From: Herbaspirillum rhizosphaerae
Lineage (GTDB): Bacteria > Pseudomonadota > Gammaproteobacteria > Burkholderiales > Burkholderiaceae_D
Reading direction: 5' to 3'
DNA length: 48,473 bases
Assembly: GCF_001189965.1 (NCBI RefSeq)
Contig: NZ_LFLU01000025.1
Coordinates: 1 to 48,473 of the forward strand
The position numbers and the translations under genes are program-made. The stretch's first letter is position 1. The number at the start of each line of letters is the position of its first letter. The notes below the pieces were generated by a model that worked only from the letters and a program-made list of their open reading frames with translations, ran no database searches and was not told the origin of the DNA. This document shows positions 8,047 to 16,775 of this stretch, piece after piece.

Positions 8047-8808
8047 TCAGGTTGCCAGCACCAGTTCGACCTCGTTTTCCCGCAGCAATCCGGCCAGTTC
8101 GGGCGGCGGCGGGGCGTCGGTGAACAGCACGTCGATTTGCGACAGGTGCGCCATTTTCACCAGGGCCTGGCGCCCGAATTTGCTGGAGTCGGCGACCAGC
8201 CAGACTTGCCGCGATTGTTCGATGATGGTTTGCGCCACCTTGACTTCGCGCGCATCGAAGTCGCGTAGCACGCCGTCGAACTCGATGCTTGAAATGCCGA
8301 TGATGCCGATGTCGACCTTGAACTGGCGGATGAAGTCGATGGTTGCCTCGCCGACAATGCCGCGATCGCGCGCGCGCACCACGCCGCCGGCGACGATGAC
8401 TTCCGAGGCGGTATTGCTGGCCAGCATGCTGGCGACGTTCAGGTTATTGGTGACCACGTGCAGATTGCTGTGCTGATGCAGTGCGCGCGCCACTTCTTCG
8501 GTGGTGGTGCCCAGGTTCAGGATCAGCGAACAACCGTCCGGCACGCGCGCCGCCACCGCCTTGCCGATGCGCCGCTTGGCGTCGGCGTTCATCACCTGGC
8601 GCTGCGGATAGGCGATGTTCTCGGTCGAAGAGAGCAGGCCGACGCCGCCGTGGTAGCGCGCCAGCAACTTGGCATCCACCATCGCCTTGACGTCGCGGCG
8701 CACGGTCTGCGTCGTTACGTCGAGCTGTTGCGCCAGTTCTTCAACGGAAATCGTAATGTGCTTGCGCACGCAGTCCAGCAAGGTTTGTTGCCGCGGATTA
8801 AGCATCAT
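8047..8808 (-). CDS. glpR: Glycerol-3-phosphate regulon repressor GlpR (DeoR family)
   Basis: 253 residues. The N-terminal DeoR winged helix-turn-helix is seen as LNPRQQTLLDCVRKH...SVEELAQQLDVTTQTVRRDV. The C-terminal sugar-phosphate sensor (DeoRC) has LNLGTTTEEVARAL, VVTNNLNVA, GGVVRARDRGIVG and ADSSKFG. It lies divergently from glpD, so it most likely represses the glp operon and is relieved by glycerol-3-phosphate, as in E. coli. Two adjacent ATGs (8808 and 8805) are possible starts; neither has a strong Shine-Dalgarno. Confidence 0.85.
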   Translation of the reverse strand: MMLNPRQQTLLDCVRKHITISVEELAQQLDVTTQTVRRDVKAMVDAKLLARYHGGVGLLSSTENIAYPQRQVMNADAKRRIGKAVAARVPDGCSLILNLGTTTEEVARALHQHSNLHVVTNNLNVASMLASNTASEVIVAGGVVRARDRGIVGEATIDFIRQFKVDIGIIGISSIEFDGVLRDFDAREVKVAQTIIEQSRQVWLVADSSKFGRQALVKMAHLSQIDVLFTDAPPPPELAGLLRENEVELVLAT

Positions 8809-8855
8809 GGGAATTGGTTAATGATCATATGAACATTAAAAAACATAATCGAATT

Positions 8856-8887
8856 GAAAACAACAAAATAATTGTTGATTTGTTTTC
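8856..8887. promoter_or_regulatory. Dyad in the glpR-glpD intergenic region, candidate GlpR operator
   Basis: Perfect 8-bp arms GAAAACAA (8856-8863) and TTGTTTTC (8880-8887) flank an inner CAAC/GTTG dyad. A palindrome ATGATCAT lies at 8821-8828, close to the glpR start. The region is strongly AT-rich. It does not match the E. coli GlpR operator sequence, so operator status is inferred from position and symmetry. Confidence 0.4.
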
Positions 8888-8904
8888 ACGTTGTCGCGTA
8901 TCGT
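8875..8904 (+). promoter_or_regulatory. Putative glpD operon promoter
   Basis: TTGATT (8875-8880), an 18-base spacer and TATCGT (8899-8904), overlapping the right arm of the dyad. Its start site would lie about 35-40 bases before the glpD TTG. The match is moderate; the overlap with a candidate operator fits repression. Confidence 0.35.
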
Positions 8905-8947
8905 AGCCAAAAAATACAATACGGCAAATAAAAAATCCGGAGACAAG

Positions 8948-10480
8948 TTGAACACACTACTTGAATGTGATCTTCTGGTGGTCGGCGGCGGCATCAACGG
9001 CGCCGGCATCGCCCGCGACGCGGTCGGCCGCGGCCTGCGCGTGATCCTGTGCGAGCAGCACGACCTGGCGCAGCACACGTCTTCGGCCAGCACCAAGCTG
9101 ATTCACGGCGGCTTGCGCTATCTTGAGTATTACGAATTCAAACTGGTGCGCAAGGCCTTGCAGGAGCGCGAAGTGCTGCTGCGCGCGGCGCCGCACATCA
9201 TCTGGCCGCTGCGCTTCGTCATGCCGCATGACGCCGGCCAGCGTCCGGCCTGGCTGATCCGCGCCGGGTTGCTGATGTACGACTATCTCGCCAAACGCGA
9301 AATCCTGCCGGCCTCGCAGGGACTCAAACTCAACGAACATGTCGCCGGCAAACCGCTCAAGGGCAACTACCGCCGCGGCTTCGTCTATTCCGACGGCTGG
9401 GTCGACGATGCGCGCCTGGTGGCGCTCAATGCGCTCGACGCCAGCGAGCGCGGCGCCCGCATCCTGACCCGCACCAAATGCGTGGAGGCGCGTCGCGAAG
9501 GGGACATCTGGCACGCCGCGCTGGAGAACGAACAGGATGGCCGTATTCAGGTGCGCGCACGCGCCATCGTCAATGCCGCCGGTCCGTGGACTGCGCAGTT
9601 CGCAGACGCGGTGCCGGGCGCCACCAAGAGCTACGGCCTGCGCCTGATCAAGGGTAGCCATATCGTCGTCAAGCGCCTGTTCGAACATCCTTACGCCTAC
9701 ATTTTTCAGAACCCGGACAAGCGCATCATTTTCGCGATTCCGTATCAGGACGACTTCACGCTGATCGGCACCACCGATCTGGAATACACCGGCGACGCCG
9801 GCAAGGTCGAGATCAGCACGGATGAAATCGCGTATCTGTGCGACATGGCCAACCGTTATTTCACCCGCCAGATTTCTGCGCAAGAGGTGGTGTGGACCTA
9901 TTCCGGCGTGCGTCCGCTGTTGGACGACAACTCGGCCAATGCTTCCGCCGTGACGCGCGACTATCTGCTCGAATGTAACGACAGCGGCGCGCCCATGCTC
10001 AACGTCTGGGGCGGCAAAATCACCACCTATCGCAAGCTCGCCGAAGAAGCGCTGGCCATCCTGTCGCCGCGGCTGGGACTCAAGGCGGCGTCCTGGACGG
10101 CCAATGCGCCCTTGCCCGGCGGCGATCTGGAACAGCCGGAAAAACTGGTCCGGCGCTACGACTTCGCGCGCTTCCTGGCGGGCTTTAGCGAACGCCATCC
10201 GTGGTTGCCGCCGGCGCTGGCGCAGCGTTATGCGCGCAGCTACGGCAGCCGTGCCGAACGTCTGCTCAAGGGCGCCGCCGGCCTCGCCGATCTCGGCGAA
10301 GAGCTGGCGCCGGGGCTTTATGAAGTGGAAGCGCGCTATCTGCTCGGCGTCGAATGGGCGCGCAGCGCGGAAGATATTTTGTGGCGCCGGAGCAAACTGG
10401 GCCTGTACTGCCAGCCGCAGCACGTGGCGCGCCTGCAGCAATGGCTGAAAGAGCAGACATTACCCGGCACACAGCAGTAA
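8948..10480 (+). CDS. glpD: Aerobic glycerol-3-phosphate dehydrogenase
   Basis: FAD enzyme at the inner membrane that oxidises glycerol-3-phosphate to dihydroxyacetone phosphate and passes electrons to quinone. From the TTG at 8948 it is 510 residues. This start has GGAG five bases upstream and leaves MNTLLECDLLVVGGGINGAG, the usual GlpD N-terminus; a TTG at 8891 would add an AT-rich, unlikely extension. The FAD motif GGGINGAGIARDA, SSASTKLIHGGLRYLE, IGTTDLEYTGD and VWGGKITTYRKLAEEA are all present. It is the first gene of the glp operon; glpS follows after 38 bases. Confidence 0.92.
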   Translation: MNTLLECDLLVVGGGINGAGIARDAVGRGLRVILCEQHDLAQHTSSASTKLIHGGLRYLEYYEFKLVRKALQEREVLLRAAPHIIWPLRFVMPHDAGQRPAWLIRAGLLMYDYLAKREILPASQGLKLNEHVAGKPLKGNYRRGFVYSDGWVDDARLVALNALDASERGARILTRTKCVEARREGDIWHAALENEQDGRIQVRARAIVNAAGPWTAQFADAVPGATKSYGLRLIKGSHIVVKRLFEHPYAYIFQNPDKRIIFAIPYQDDFTLIGTTDLEYTGDAGKVEISTDEIAYLCDMANRYFTRQISAQEVVWTYSGVRPLLDDNSANASAVTRDYLLECNDSGAPMLNVWGGKITTYRKLAEEALAILSPRLGLKAASWTANAPLPGGDLEQPEKLVRRYDFARFLAGFSERHPWLPPALAQRYARSYGSRAERLLKGAAGLADLGEELAPGLYEVEARYLLGVEWARSAEDILWRRSKLGLYCQPQHVARLQQWLKEQTLPGTQQ

Positions 10481-10518
10481 CAGAACAGCAAAAAACAGAA
10501 CAGCAGCAAGGAGACAGC

Positions 10519-11604
10519 GTGACCCTGGAATTAAAACAAGTGACCAAGACGGTCGGTGCGGAAACGCACCTGTACCCGCTTGATCTGAAACTGGCGGCGG
10601 GCGGCATCAACGTCTTGCTGGGCCCGACCCAGGCCGGCAAGACTTCGCTCATGCGCATCATTGCCGGACTGGACAAGCCCGGCAGCGGCAGCGTTCTGGT
10701 TGACGGCAAGGACGTCACCGGCGTCGGCGTGCGCGAGCGCAACCTGGCCATGGTGTACCAGCAATTCATCAATTATCCGGGGCTGAGCGTGTACGAAAAT
10801 ATCGCTTCGCCCCTGCGCCTGAAAAAATTGCCGCAGCAGGAAATCCATCAGCGCGTCACTGAGATCGCCGAGAAGCTGCACATCGCGCACCTGCTGCAAC
10901 GCTTGCCGGGCGAACTGTCCGGGGGCCAGCAGCAGCGCACCGCGCTGGCGCGCGCGCTGATCAAGCGCGCGCCGCTGGTGTTGCTGGACGAACCGCTGGT
11001 CAATCTGGACTACAAGCTGCGCGAAGAACTGCGCTCGGAACTGATTTCCCTGTTCACCAACGGCGACACCACCGTGGTCTACGCCACCACCGAACCGCAG
11101 GAGGCCCTGCTGCTCGGCGGCCATACCGCCGTGATGCACGCCGGCCGCTTGTTGCAGTTCGGGCCGACGCTGCAATTGTTCAACGCACCAGCGTCGACGC
11201 AGGTCGCTTCCATCTTCAACGATCCGCCGATGAACATGCTGGCGGCGACTGCCATCGACAATGCCAGTGTGAAGCTTGACGACGGCAGCGTGCTGACGGT
11301 GGCCGGCCGTAATTTGACGCTGACGGCCGGCCAGCGTTGCCAGGTCGGCGTGCGCTGCAACGACGTGCGCCTGCAAGCGCTCGCGGGCGCCGGCGTCACG
11401 CTCGCCTGCACCGTCGGGCTGGCCGAGCTGAGCGGTTCCGAAACCTATCTGCACCTGCGCCATGGCGGCGATGCGCTGGTGGCGCAACTGCCCGGCGTGC
11501 ATGCGCTCGAGATCGGCAGCGCGGTGCAGGCCAACATCAATGCCGCACAGATTTTTCTGTTCGATACCGAGGGCCGCCTGCTGAGCGCCCCTCAGGGAGA
11601 CTGA
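10519..11604 (+). CDS. glpS: Glycerol ABC transporter ATPase GlpS
   Basis: 361 residues from a GTG with AAGGAG (10508-10513) five bases upstream; a longer in-frame ATG at 10354 overlaps glpD and is unlikely. MalK/UgpC-type ABC ATPase with a C-terminal regulatory OB-like region. Walker A GPTQAGKT (residues 35-42), Q-loop VYQQF, intact signature LSGGQQQR (133-140) and Walker B LVLLDE (153-158). The switch region reads YATTEPQEA, with Thr191 where the H-loop histidine should be. It matches GlpS of the Rhizobium-type glpSTPQUV glycerol importer and should pair with GlpT from the next gene. Confidence 0.85.
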   Translation: MTLELKQVTKTVGAETHLYPLDLKLAAGGINVLLGPTQAGKTSLMRIIAGLDKPGSGSVLVDGKDVTGVGVRERNLAMVYQQFINYPGLSVYENIASPLRLKKLPQQEIHQRVTEIAEKLHIAHLLQRLPGELSGGQQQRTALARALIKRAPLVLLDEPLVNLDYKLREELRSELISLFTNGDTTVVYATTEPQEALLLGGHTAVMHAGRLLQFGPTLQLFNAPASTQVASIFNDPPMNMLAATAIDNASVKLDDGSVLTVAGRNLTLTAGQRCQVGVRCNDVRLQALAGAGVTLACTVGLAELSGSETYLHLRHGGDALVAQLPGVHALEIGSAVQANINAAQIFLFDTEGRLLSAPQGD

Positions 11605-11605
11605 C

Positions 11606-12694
11606 ATGGCACGCATTGAATTCCGCAATCTCGGCCACGCCTACGGTCCCAATCCGGCGTCGCTGCAGGACTACGCTTTGCAGCCGATGAACATGGTGTG
11701 GGAAGACGGCGGCGCCTACGCCTTGCTGGGGCCGTCCGGCTGCGGCAAGTCGACGCTGCTCAACATCATTTCCGGCTTGCTGGTGCCGTCCGAAGGACAG
11801 GTGCTGTTCGACGGCAAGGACATGACGCACATGCCCACGCGCGAGCGCAACATCGCGCAGGTGTTCCAGTTCCCGGTGCTGTACGACACCATGAGCGTGT
11901 TCGACAATCTGGCGTTCCCGCTGCGCAATCGCAAAGTGGCAGAGAGCGAAGTGCGCGCGCGCGTGCATGAAATTGCCGAGATCCTGGAGCTGACGCGCGA
12001 CCTCAAGCAGCGCGCCAGCGGCTTGTCGGCCGACGCCAAGCAAAAGATTTCGCTGGGACGCGGACTGGTGCGCAAGGACGTCGCCGCGATCCTGTTCGAC
12101 GAGCCGCTGACGGTGATCGATCCGCACATGAAATGGCAATTGCGGCAGAAGCTCAAGCAGATCCACCACCAGCTCAAGCTGACCCTGATCTACGTCACCC
12201 ACGACCAGGTGGAGGCGCTGACCTTCGCCGACGAAGTGGTGGTCATGACCAACGGCAAGGTGGTGCAGCAGGGCAAGCCGGAAGCTTTGTTCGTGCGTCC
12301 CGATCATACCTTCGTCGGCTATTTCATCGGCAGCCCCGGCATGAATTTTTATCCGCTGCAGATCGATGGCGACGCCGTCGTGATCGGGCAGCAGCGCGTG
12401 GATATCGATGCCGGGCAATTGCAGGCGCTCAAGAACGCCAACGGCGAACTCAAGCTCGGCATCCGGCCGGAATTCGTGGAGCTGACCACGGCCGGTGCGC
12501 CCGGCGCGGTCAGCGCCAAGGTCGTGCAGGTCCAGCATCTCGGCACCAGCCAGCTGCTCACCGCGGAATTCGGCGGCCAGATCGTCAAGGCCAGGCTCGA
12601 CGCCTCGGCCAGGCTGGATGGCGGCCAGCAATGGCTGCGGCTGGCGAAAGCCGAGACGATCTTCTTCAGCAATGACGAAAGGATAGGGCGATAG
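11606..12694 (+). CDS. glpT: Glycerol ABC transporter ATPase GlpT
   Basis: 362 residues, starting one base after the glpS stop. Walker A GPSGCGKST (42-50), Q88, Walker B ILFDE with D165/E166, and H-loop His199 in YVTHDQVEAL are intact. The ABC signature is not: at 140-144 it reads LSADA in place of LSGGQ, and the D-loop is VID. A C-terminal regulatory domain follows. It is a partner of GlpS in the glycerol importer. The symbol follows the Rhizobium glpSTPQUV usage and must not be confused with the E. coli GlpT phosphate antiporter. Confidence 0.85.
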   Translation: MARIEFRNLGHAYGPNPASLQDYALQPMNMVWEDGGAYALLGPSGCGKSTLLNIISGLLVPSEGQVLFDGKDMTHMPTRERNIAQVFQFPVLYDTMSVFDNLAFPLRNRKVAESEVRARVHEIAEILELTRDLKQRASGLSADAKQKISLGRGLVRKDVAAILFDEPLTVIDPHMKWQLRQKLKQIHHQLKLTLIYVTHDQVEALTFADEVVVMTNGKVVQQGKPEALFVRPDHTFVGYFIGSPGMNFYPLQIDGDAVVIGQQRVDIDAGQLQALKNANGELKLGIRPEFVELTTAGAPGAVSAKVVQVQHLGTSQLLTAEFGGQIVKARLDASARLDGGQQWLRLAKAETIFFSNDERIGR

Positions 12695-12697
12695 GTC

Positions 12698-13580
<883 letters not shown>

Positions 13581-13588
<8 letters not shown>

Positions 13589-14399
13589 AAACAAGCAAAG
13601 CAACTGGCCGCGCGTGCTGACGCTGGCGCTGTACATCGCCTTCACGCTGATCCCGCTGTACTGGCTGTTCAACACCTCGCTCAAGACCAACGAAGAAACG
13701 CTGGCGGTCTTCACGCTATGGCCGAACCAGCCGACGCTGGACAACTACAAGGTCATCTTCACCGACGCTTCGTGGTATTCCGGCTATATCAATTCCATCA
13801 TCTACGTCGCCATCAACACGGTGCTGTCGCTGCTGGTGGCGCTGCCGGCGGCCTATGCGTTTTCGCGCTACCGCTTCCTCGGCGACAAGCACATGTTCTT
13901 CTGGCTGCTGACCAACCGCATGACGCCGCCGGCGGTGTTCCTGCTGCCGTTCTTCCAGCTGTACTCGACGGTCGGGCTGATGGATACGCACATCGCCGTG
14001 GCGCTGGCGCACATGTTGTTCAACGTGCCGCTGGCGGTGTGGATTCTGGAAGGCTTCATGTCGGGCGTGCCGCGCGAGATCGACGAGACCGCCTACATCG
14101 ACGGTTTTTCGTTCCCGCGTTTCTTCCTCCGTATCTTCCTGCCGCTGATCAAGTCGGGCGTCGGCGTGACGGCGTTCTTCTGCTTCATGTTCAGCTGGGT
14201 CGAGCTGCTGCTGGCGCGCACGCTGACCTCGGTCAACGCCAAGCCGATCAGCGCCATCATGACGCGCACCGCGTCGGCGGCCGGCATGGACTGGGGCATC
14301 CTGGCCGCGGCCGGGGTGTTGACGATTATTCCGGGAGCGCTGGTGATCTGGTTCGTTCGCAACCATATCGCCAAGGGCTTCGCGATGGGGAGGGTGTGA
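13581..14399 (+). CDS. glpQ: Glycerol ABC transporter permease GlpQ
   Basis: 272 residues from the ATG at 13581, preceded by GGAG at 13571-13574; an upstream in-frame ATG at 13545 lies inside glpP and is less likely. MalG-type permease with six membrane segments and an EAA loop VPREIDETAYIDGFSFPRFF. It forms the heterodimeric channel with GlpP. The symbol follows the glpSTPQUV system and is unrelated to the E. coli phosphodiesterase GlpQ. Confidence 0.87.
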
Positions 14400-14401
14400 C
14401 G

Positions 14402-14683
14402 ATGGCTGCTTTTTCATGGATGTCGTGGACACCGCCGATCGCCGTCTTTTTCATTTGCATCGCGCTCATGCTGGTGGGGATGACGATCTGGGAAATCCGC
14501 TCGCCGACGGTGGAGCGCAAGGGTTTCCTGCCGCTGCGAACGACGCGCGGCGACCGTTTGTTCATCGGTTTGCTGAGCGCCGCCTACATCAATCTGGCCT
14601 GGGTCGCGGTGACCGATCTGGACCAGTGGTATGCGACGGCGCTCGGATTTCTGGCTTTGTTTTTGATCATGCGCAAGGGTTGA
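14402..14683 (+). CDS. glpU: Small membrane protein GlpU (DUF2160) of the glycerol transporter
   Basis: 93 residues with three likely membrane helices (about 10-32, 52-70 and 73-90) joined by a basic loop RSPTVERKGFLPLRTTRGD. The ATG is two bases after the glpQ stop, with GGGGAGGG in the end of glpQ as its ribosome site. It matches the DUF2160 family member that always sits between the permeases and the binding protein in this operon type. Its function is unknown; an accessory or assembly role is inferred from context. Confidence 0.8.
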   Translation: MAAFSWMSWTPPIAVFFICIALMLVGMTIWEIRSPTVERKGFLPLRTTRGDRLFIGLLSAAYINLAWVAVTDLDQWYATALGFLALFLIMRKG

Positions 14684-14744
14684 ATCCGGGCCGGAAACAC
14701 CGGTAAAGATAAAAAGAAGTAGGTGTCAACAAGCAGCAAAATAA

Positions 14745-14789
14745 CGCGCGGGAGAACGTCCTTCCCTCTCTTGCGCGACCAATTTTTTG
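14745..14789 (+). promoter_or_regulatory. Stem-loop between glpU and glpV
   Basis: Arms CGCGCGGGAGA (14745-14755) and TCTCTTGCGCG (14767-14777) form 11 pairs, two of them G-U, with an 11-base loop. A TTTTTT tract follows at 14784-14789, seven bases after the stem. It may partly terminate, or act as a processing and stability element that raises binding-protein mRNA over the permeases. Confidence 0.4.
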
Positions 14790-14810
14790 GGAAGGTGACG
14801 AGGAGACGTG

Positions 14811-16538
14811 ATGCATAAATTCAAGCTAACCGTGCTGGCAGCCGCGATTGCCGTGGCGGGCAACGTATGGGCGGACACCAAGTCCGCCGAGAAGTGGGTC
14901 GACACGGAGTTCAAACCAAGCACGCTGTCGCGCCAGCAACAGCTGAGCGAAATGCAATGGTTCATCGACGCCGCCGCCAAACTCAAGGCCAAGGGCGTCA
15001 AGGAAATCCACGTGGTGTCGGAAACCCTGGATACGCACGCCTATGAATCGAAAACCCTGGCCAAGGCCTTTGAGGAAATCACCGGCATCAAGGTCAAGCA
15101 CGACGTGATCCAGGAAGGCGACGTGGTCGAGAAGATGCAGACTTCGCTGCAATCGGGCAAATCGATCTATGACGGCTGGGTCAACGACTCCGACCTGATC
15201 GGCACTCACTACCGCAACGGCCAGACCGTGGTGCTGTCCGATTACATGGCTGGTCCCGGCAAGGAATACACCAATCCCGGCCTCGACCTGAAGGATTTCA
15301 TCGGCACCAGCTTCACCACCGCGCCGGACGGCAAGCTGTACCAACTGCCCGACCAGCAGTTCGCCAACCTGTACTGGTTCCGTGCCGACTGGTTTGCGCG
15401 CAAGGACCTGCAAGACAAGTTCAAGGCCAAGTACGGCTATGAGCTGGGCGTGCCGCAAAACTGGTCCGCCTACGAGGACATCGCCGCATTCTTCACCAAC
15501 GACGTCAAGGAACTGGACGGCAAGAAGATCTTCGGCCACATGGACTACGGCAAGAAGGATCCGTCGCTGGGCTGGCGCTTCACCGATGCCTGGCTGTCGA
15601 TGGCCGGCGCCGCCGACAAGGGTTTGCCGAACGGCTTGCCGGTCGACGAGTGGGGCATTCGCGTAGCGGACGACAAGTGCACGCCGGTCGGCGCGTCGAT
15701 GTCGCGCGGCGGCGCCACCAATTCGCCGGCGGCAGTCTATGCGTTGACGAAGTATCTCGACTGGATGAAGAAATACGCACCGCCGGAAGCGCTCGGCATG
15801 ACCTTTTCCGAAGCCGGGCCGGTACCGGCGCAGGGCCATATCGCGCAGCAGGTGTTCTGGTACAGCGCCTTCACCGCGGGCATGACCAAGCAAGGCCTGC
15901 CGGTGGTCAACACCGACGGCTCGCCGAAGTGGCGCATGGCGCCGGGCCCGCATGGCCCATACTGGAAAGAGGGCATGCAGAACGGCTATCAGGACGTCGG
16001 TTCCTGGACCTTCCTCAAGAGCACGCCGCCTGACCAGATGGCCGCCGCCTGGCTGTACGGCCAGTTCGTGACATCCAAGACCGTGTCGCTGAAGAAGTCC
16101 ATCGTCGGCCTGACCTTCATCCGCGATTCCGACATCCGTTCGGAATACTTCACCAAGAACGCGGCGAAGTACGGCGGCCTGATCGAGTTCTATCGCAGCC
16201 CGGCGCGCGTGGCATGGACGCCGACCGGCAATAACGTGCCCGACTATCCGAAGATGGCGCAGCTGTGGTGGAAGAATATCTCCACCGCCATCTCCGGCGA
16301 GAAGACACCGCAAGGCGCGATGGATAACCTGGCCGAAGAAATGGACGGCATCATGGCGCGCCTGCAGCGTGCCGGCATGAAGAACTGCGCGCCCAAGCTC
16401 AACGACAAGAAGGATCCTGCGACCTGGATGTCCGACAAGGGCGCGCCATGGACCAAGCTGGCCAACGAAAAACCGAAGGGCGAAACCATCCCTTACGACA
16501 AACTCCTGCAAGCCTGGAAGGACGGCAAAGTTCGCTAG
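14811..16538 (+). CDS. glpV: Glycerol ABC transporter substrate-binding protein GlpV
   Basis: 575 residues from the ATG at 14811, with GAGGAGA just upstream; a GTG at 14808 is directly adjacent. Residues 1-21 are a Sec signal peptide ending in NVWA-D. The rest is a family-1 periplasmic solute-binding protein of the large type seen in the Rhizobium-type glycerol importer (TLAKAFEEITGIKVKHDVIQ, then DWFARKDLQDKFKAKYGYELG). It should capture glycerol and deliver it to GlpPQ. glpK follows after a terminator and a repeat element. Confidence 0.88.
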   Translation: MHKFKLTVLAAAIAVAGNVWADTKSAEKWVDTEFKPSTLSRQQQLSEMQWFIDAAAKLKAKGVKEIHVVSETLDTHAYESKTLAKAFEEITGIKVKHDVIQEGDVVEKMQTSLQSGKSIYDGWVNDSDLIGTHYRNGQTVVLSDYMAGPGKEYTNPGLDLKDFIGTSFTTAPDGKLYQLPDQQFANLYWFRADWFARKDLQDKFKAKYGYELGVPQNWSAYEDIAAFFTNDVKELDGKKIFGHMDYGKKDPSLGWRFTDAWLSMAGAADKGLPNGLPVDEWGIRVADDKCTPVGASMSRGGATNSPAAVYALTKYLDWMKKYAPPEALGMTFSEAGPVPAQGHIAQQVFWYSAFTAGMTKQGLPVVNTDGSPKWRMAPGPHGPYWKEGMQNGYQDVGSWTFLKSTPPDQMAAAWLYGQFVTSKTVSLKKSIVGLTFIRDSDIRSEYFTKNAAKYGGLIEFYRSPARVAWTPTGNNVPDYPKMAQLWWKNISTAISGEKTPQGAMDNLAEEMDGIMARLQRAGMKNCAPKLNDKKDPATWMSDKGAPWTKLANEKPKGETIPYDKLLQAWKDGKVR

Positions 16539-16554
16539 GCATTCCCGCATAAGC

Positions 16555-16660
16555 TAAGCGCGATCCGATCTCCGGACTGCGATGCTCACCGTACTCGCGT
16601 ACGGCTGCGCTTCTCCTCCAGAGCTCGGACCGCTCGCTACGCTTCTGCAGGAAGCCGAGA
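16555..16660. repeat. Interspersed palindromic element, copy 2 (between glpV and glpK)
   Basis: GATCCG, then GCTCACCGTACTCGCGTACG with a GTAC-N4-GTAC core, then GAGCTC and CTCGCTAC appear in the same order as in the hslV-hslU gap. Here the core palindrome is longer (CCGTACTCGCGTACGG). Boundaries are approximate. Confidence 0.45.
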
Positions 16661-16677
16661 CTTCTAGTAGCGCCACG

Positions 16678-16712
16678 ACGTCATTCCGGTATCCGCCGGA
16701 ATGACGTTTTTT
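16678..16712 (+). terminator. Terminator of the glpD-V operon
   Basis: A perfect 11-bp stem CGTCATTCCGG/CCGGAATGACG (16679-16689 with 16696-16706), a six-base loop and T6. It separates glpK from the transporter genes and implies that glpK has its own promoter or depends on read-through. Confidence 0.85.
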
Positions 16713-16740
16713 CTTCCAGCGTAAGGCAATCATTGTTACG

Positions 16741-16755
16741 CTGTGATTCTCACAG
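16741..16755. promoter_or_regulatory. Perfect dyad upstream of glpK
   Basis: CTGTGA-TTC-TCACAG, 15 bases, centred 28 bases before the glpK ATG and between the terminator and the start codon. The half sites resemble CRP half sites but the spacer is three bases, not six. A candidate site for a glpK regulator. Confidence 0.3.
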
Positions 16756-16775
16756 TGATTTGTAAGGCGAATGTC

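Noticed and set aside
10354..10518. Longer GlpS start inside glpD
   Set aside because: The extension has no ABC similarity; the GTG at 10519 has a perfect AAGGAG.
13718..14401. Extending glpU upstream to 13718 (321 codons)
   Set aside because: The extra part lies inside glpQ in another frame. The ATG at 14402 has a good ribosome site and leaves the DUF2160 protein at its usual length.
14826..16550. 574-codon minus-strand frame opposite glpV
   Set aside because: A shadow of the binding-protein gene; no ribosome site and biased composition.
16741..16755. CRP site before glpK
   Set aside because: Half sites TGTGA/TCACA are present but the spacer is three bases instead of six. It is kept only as an unassigned dyad.
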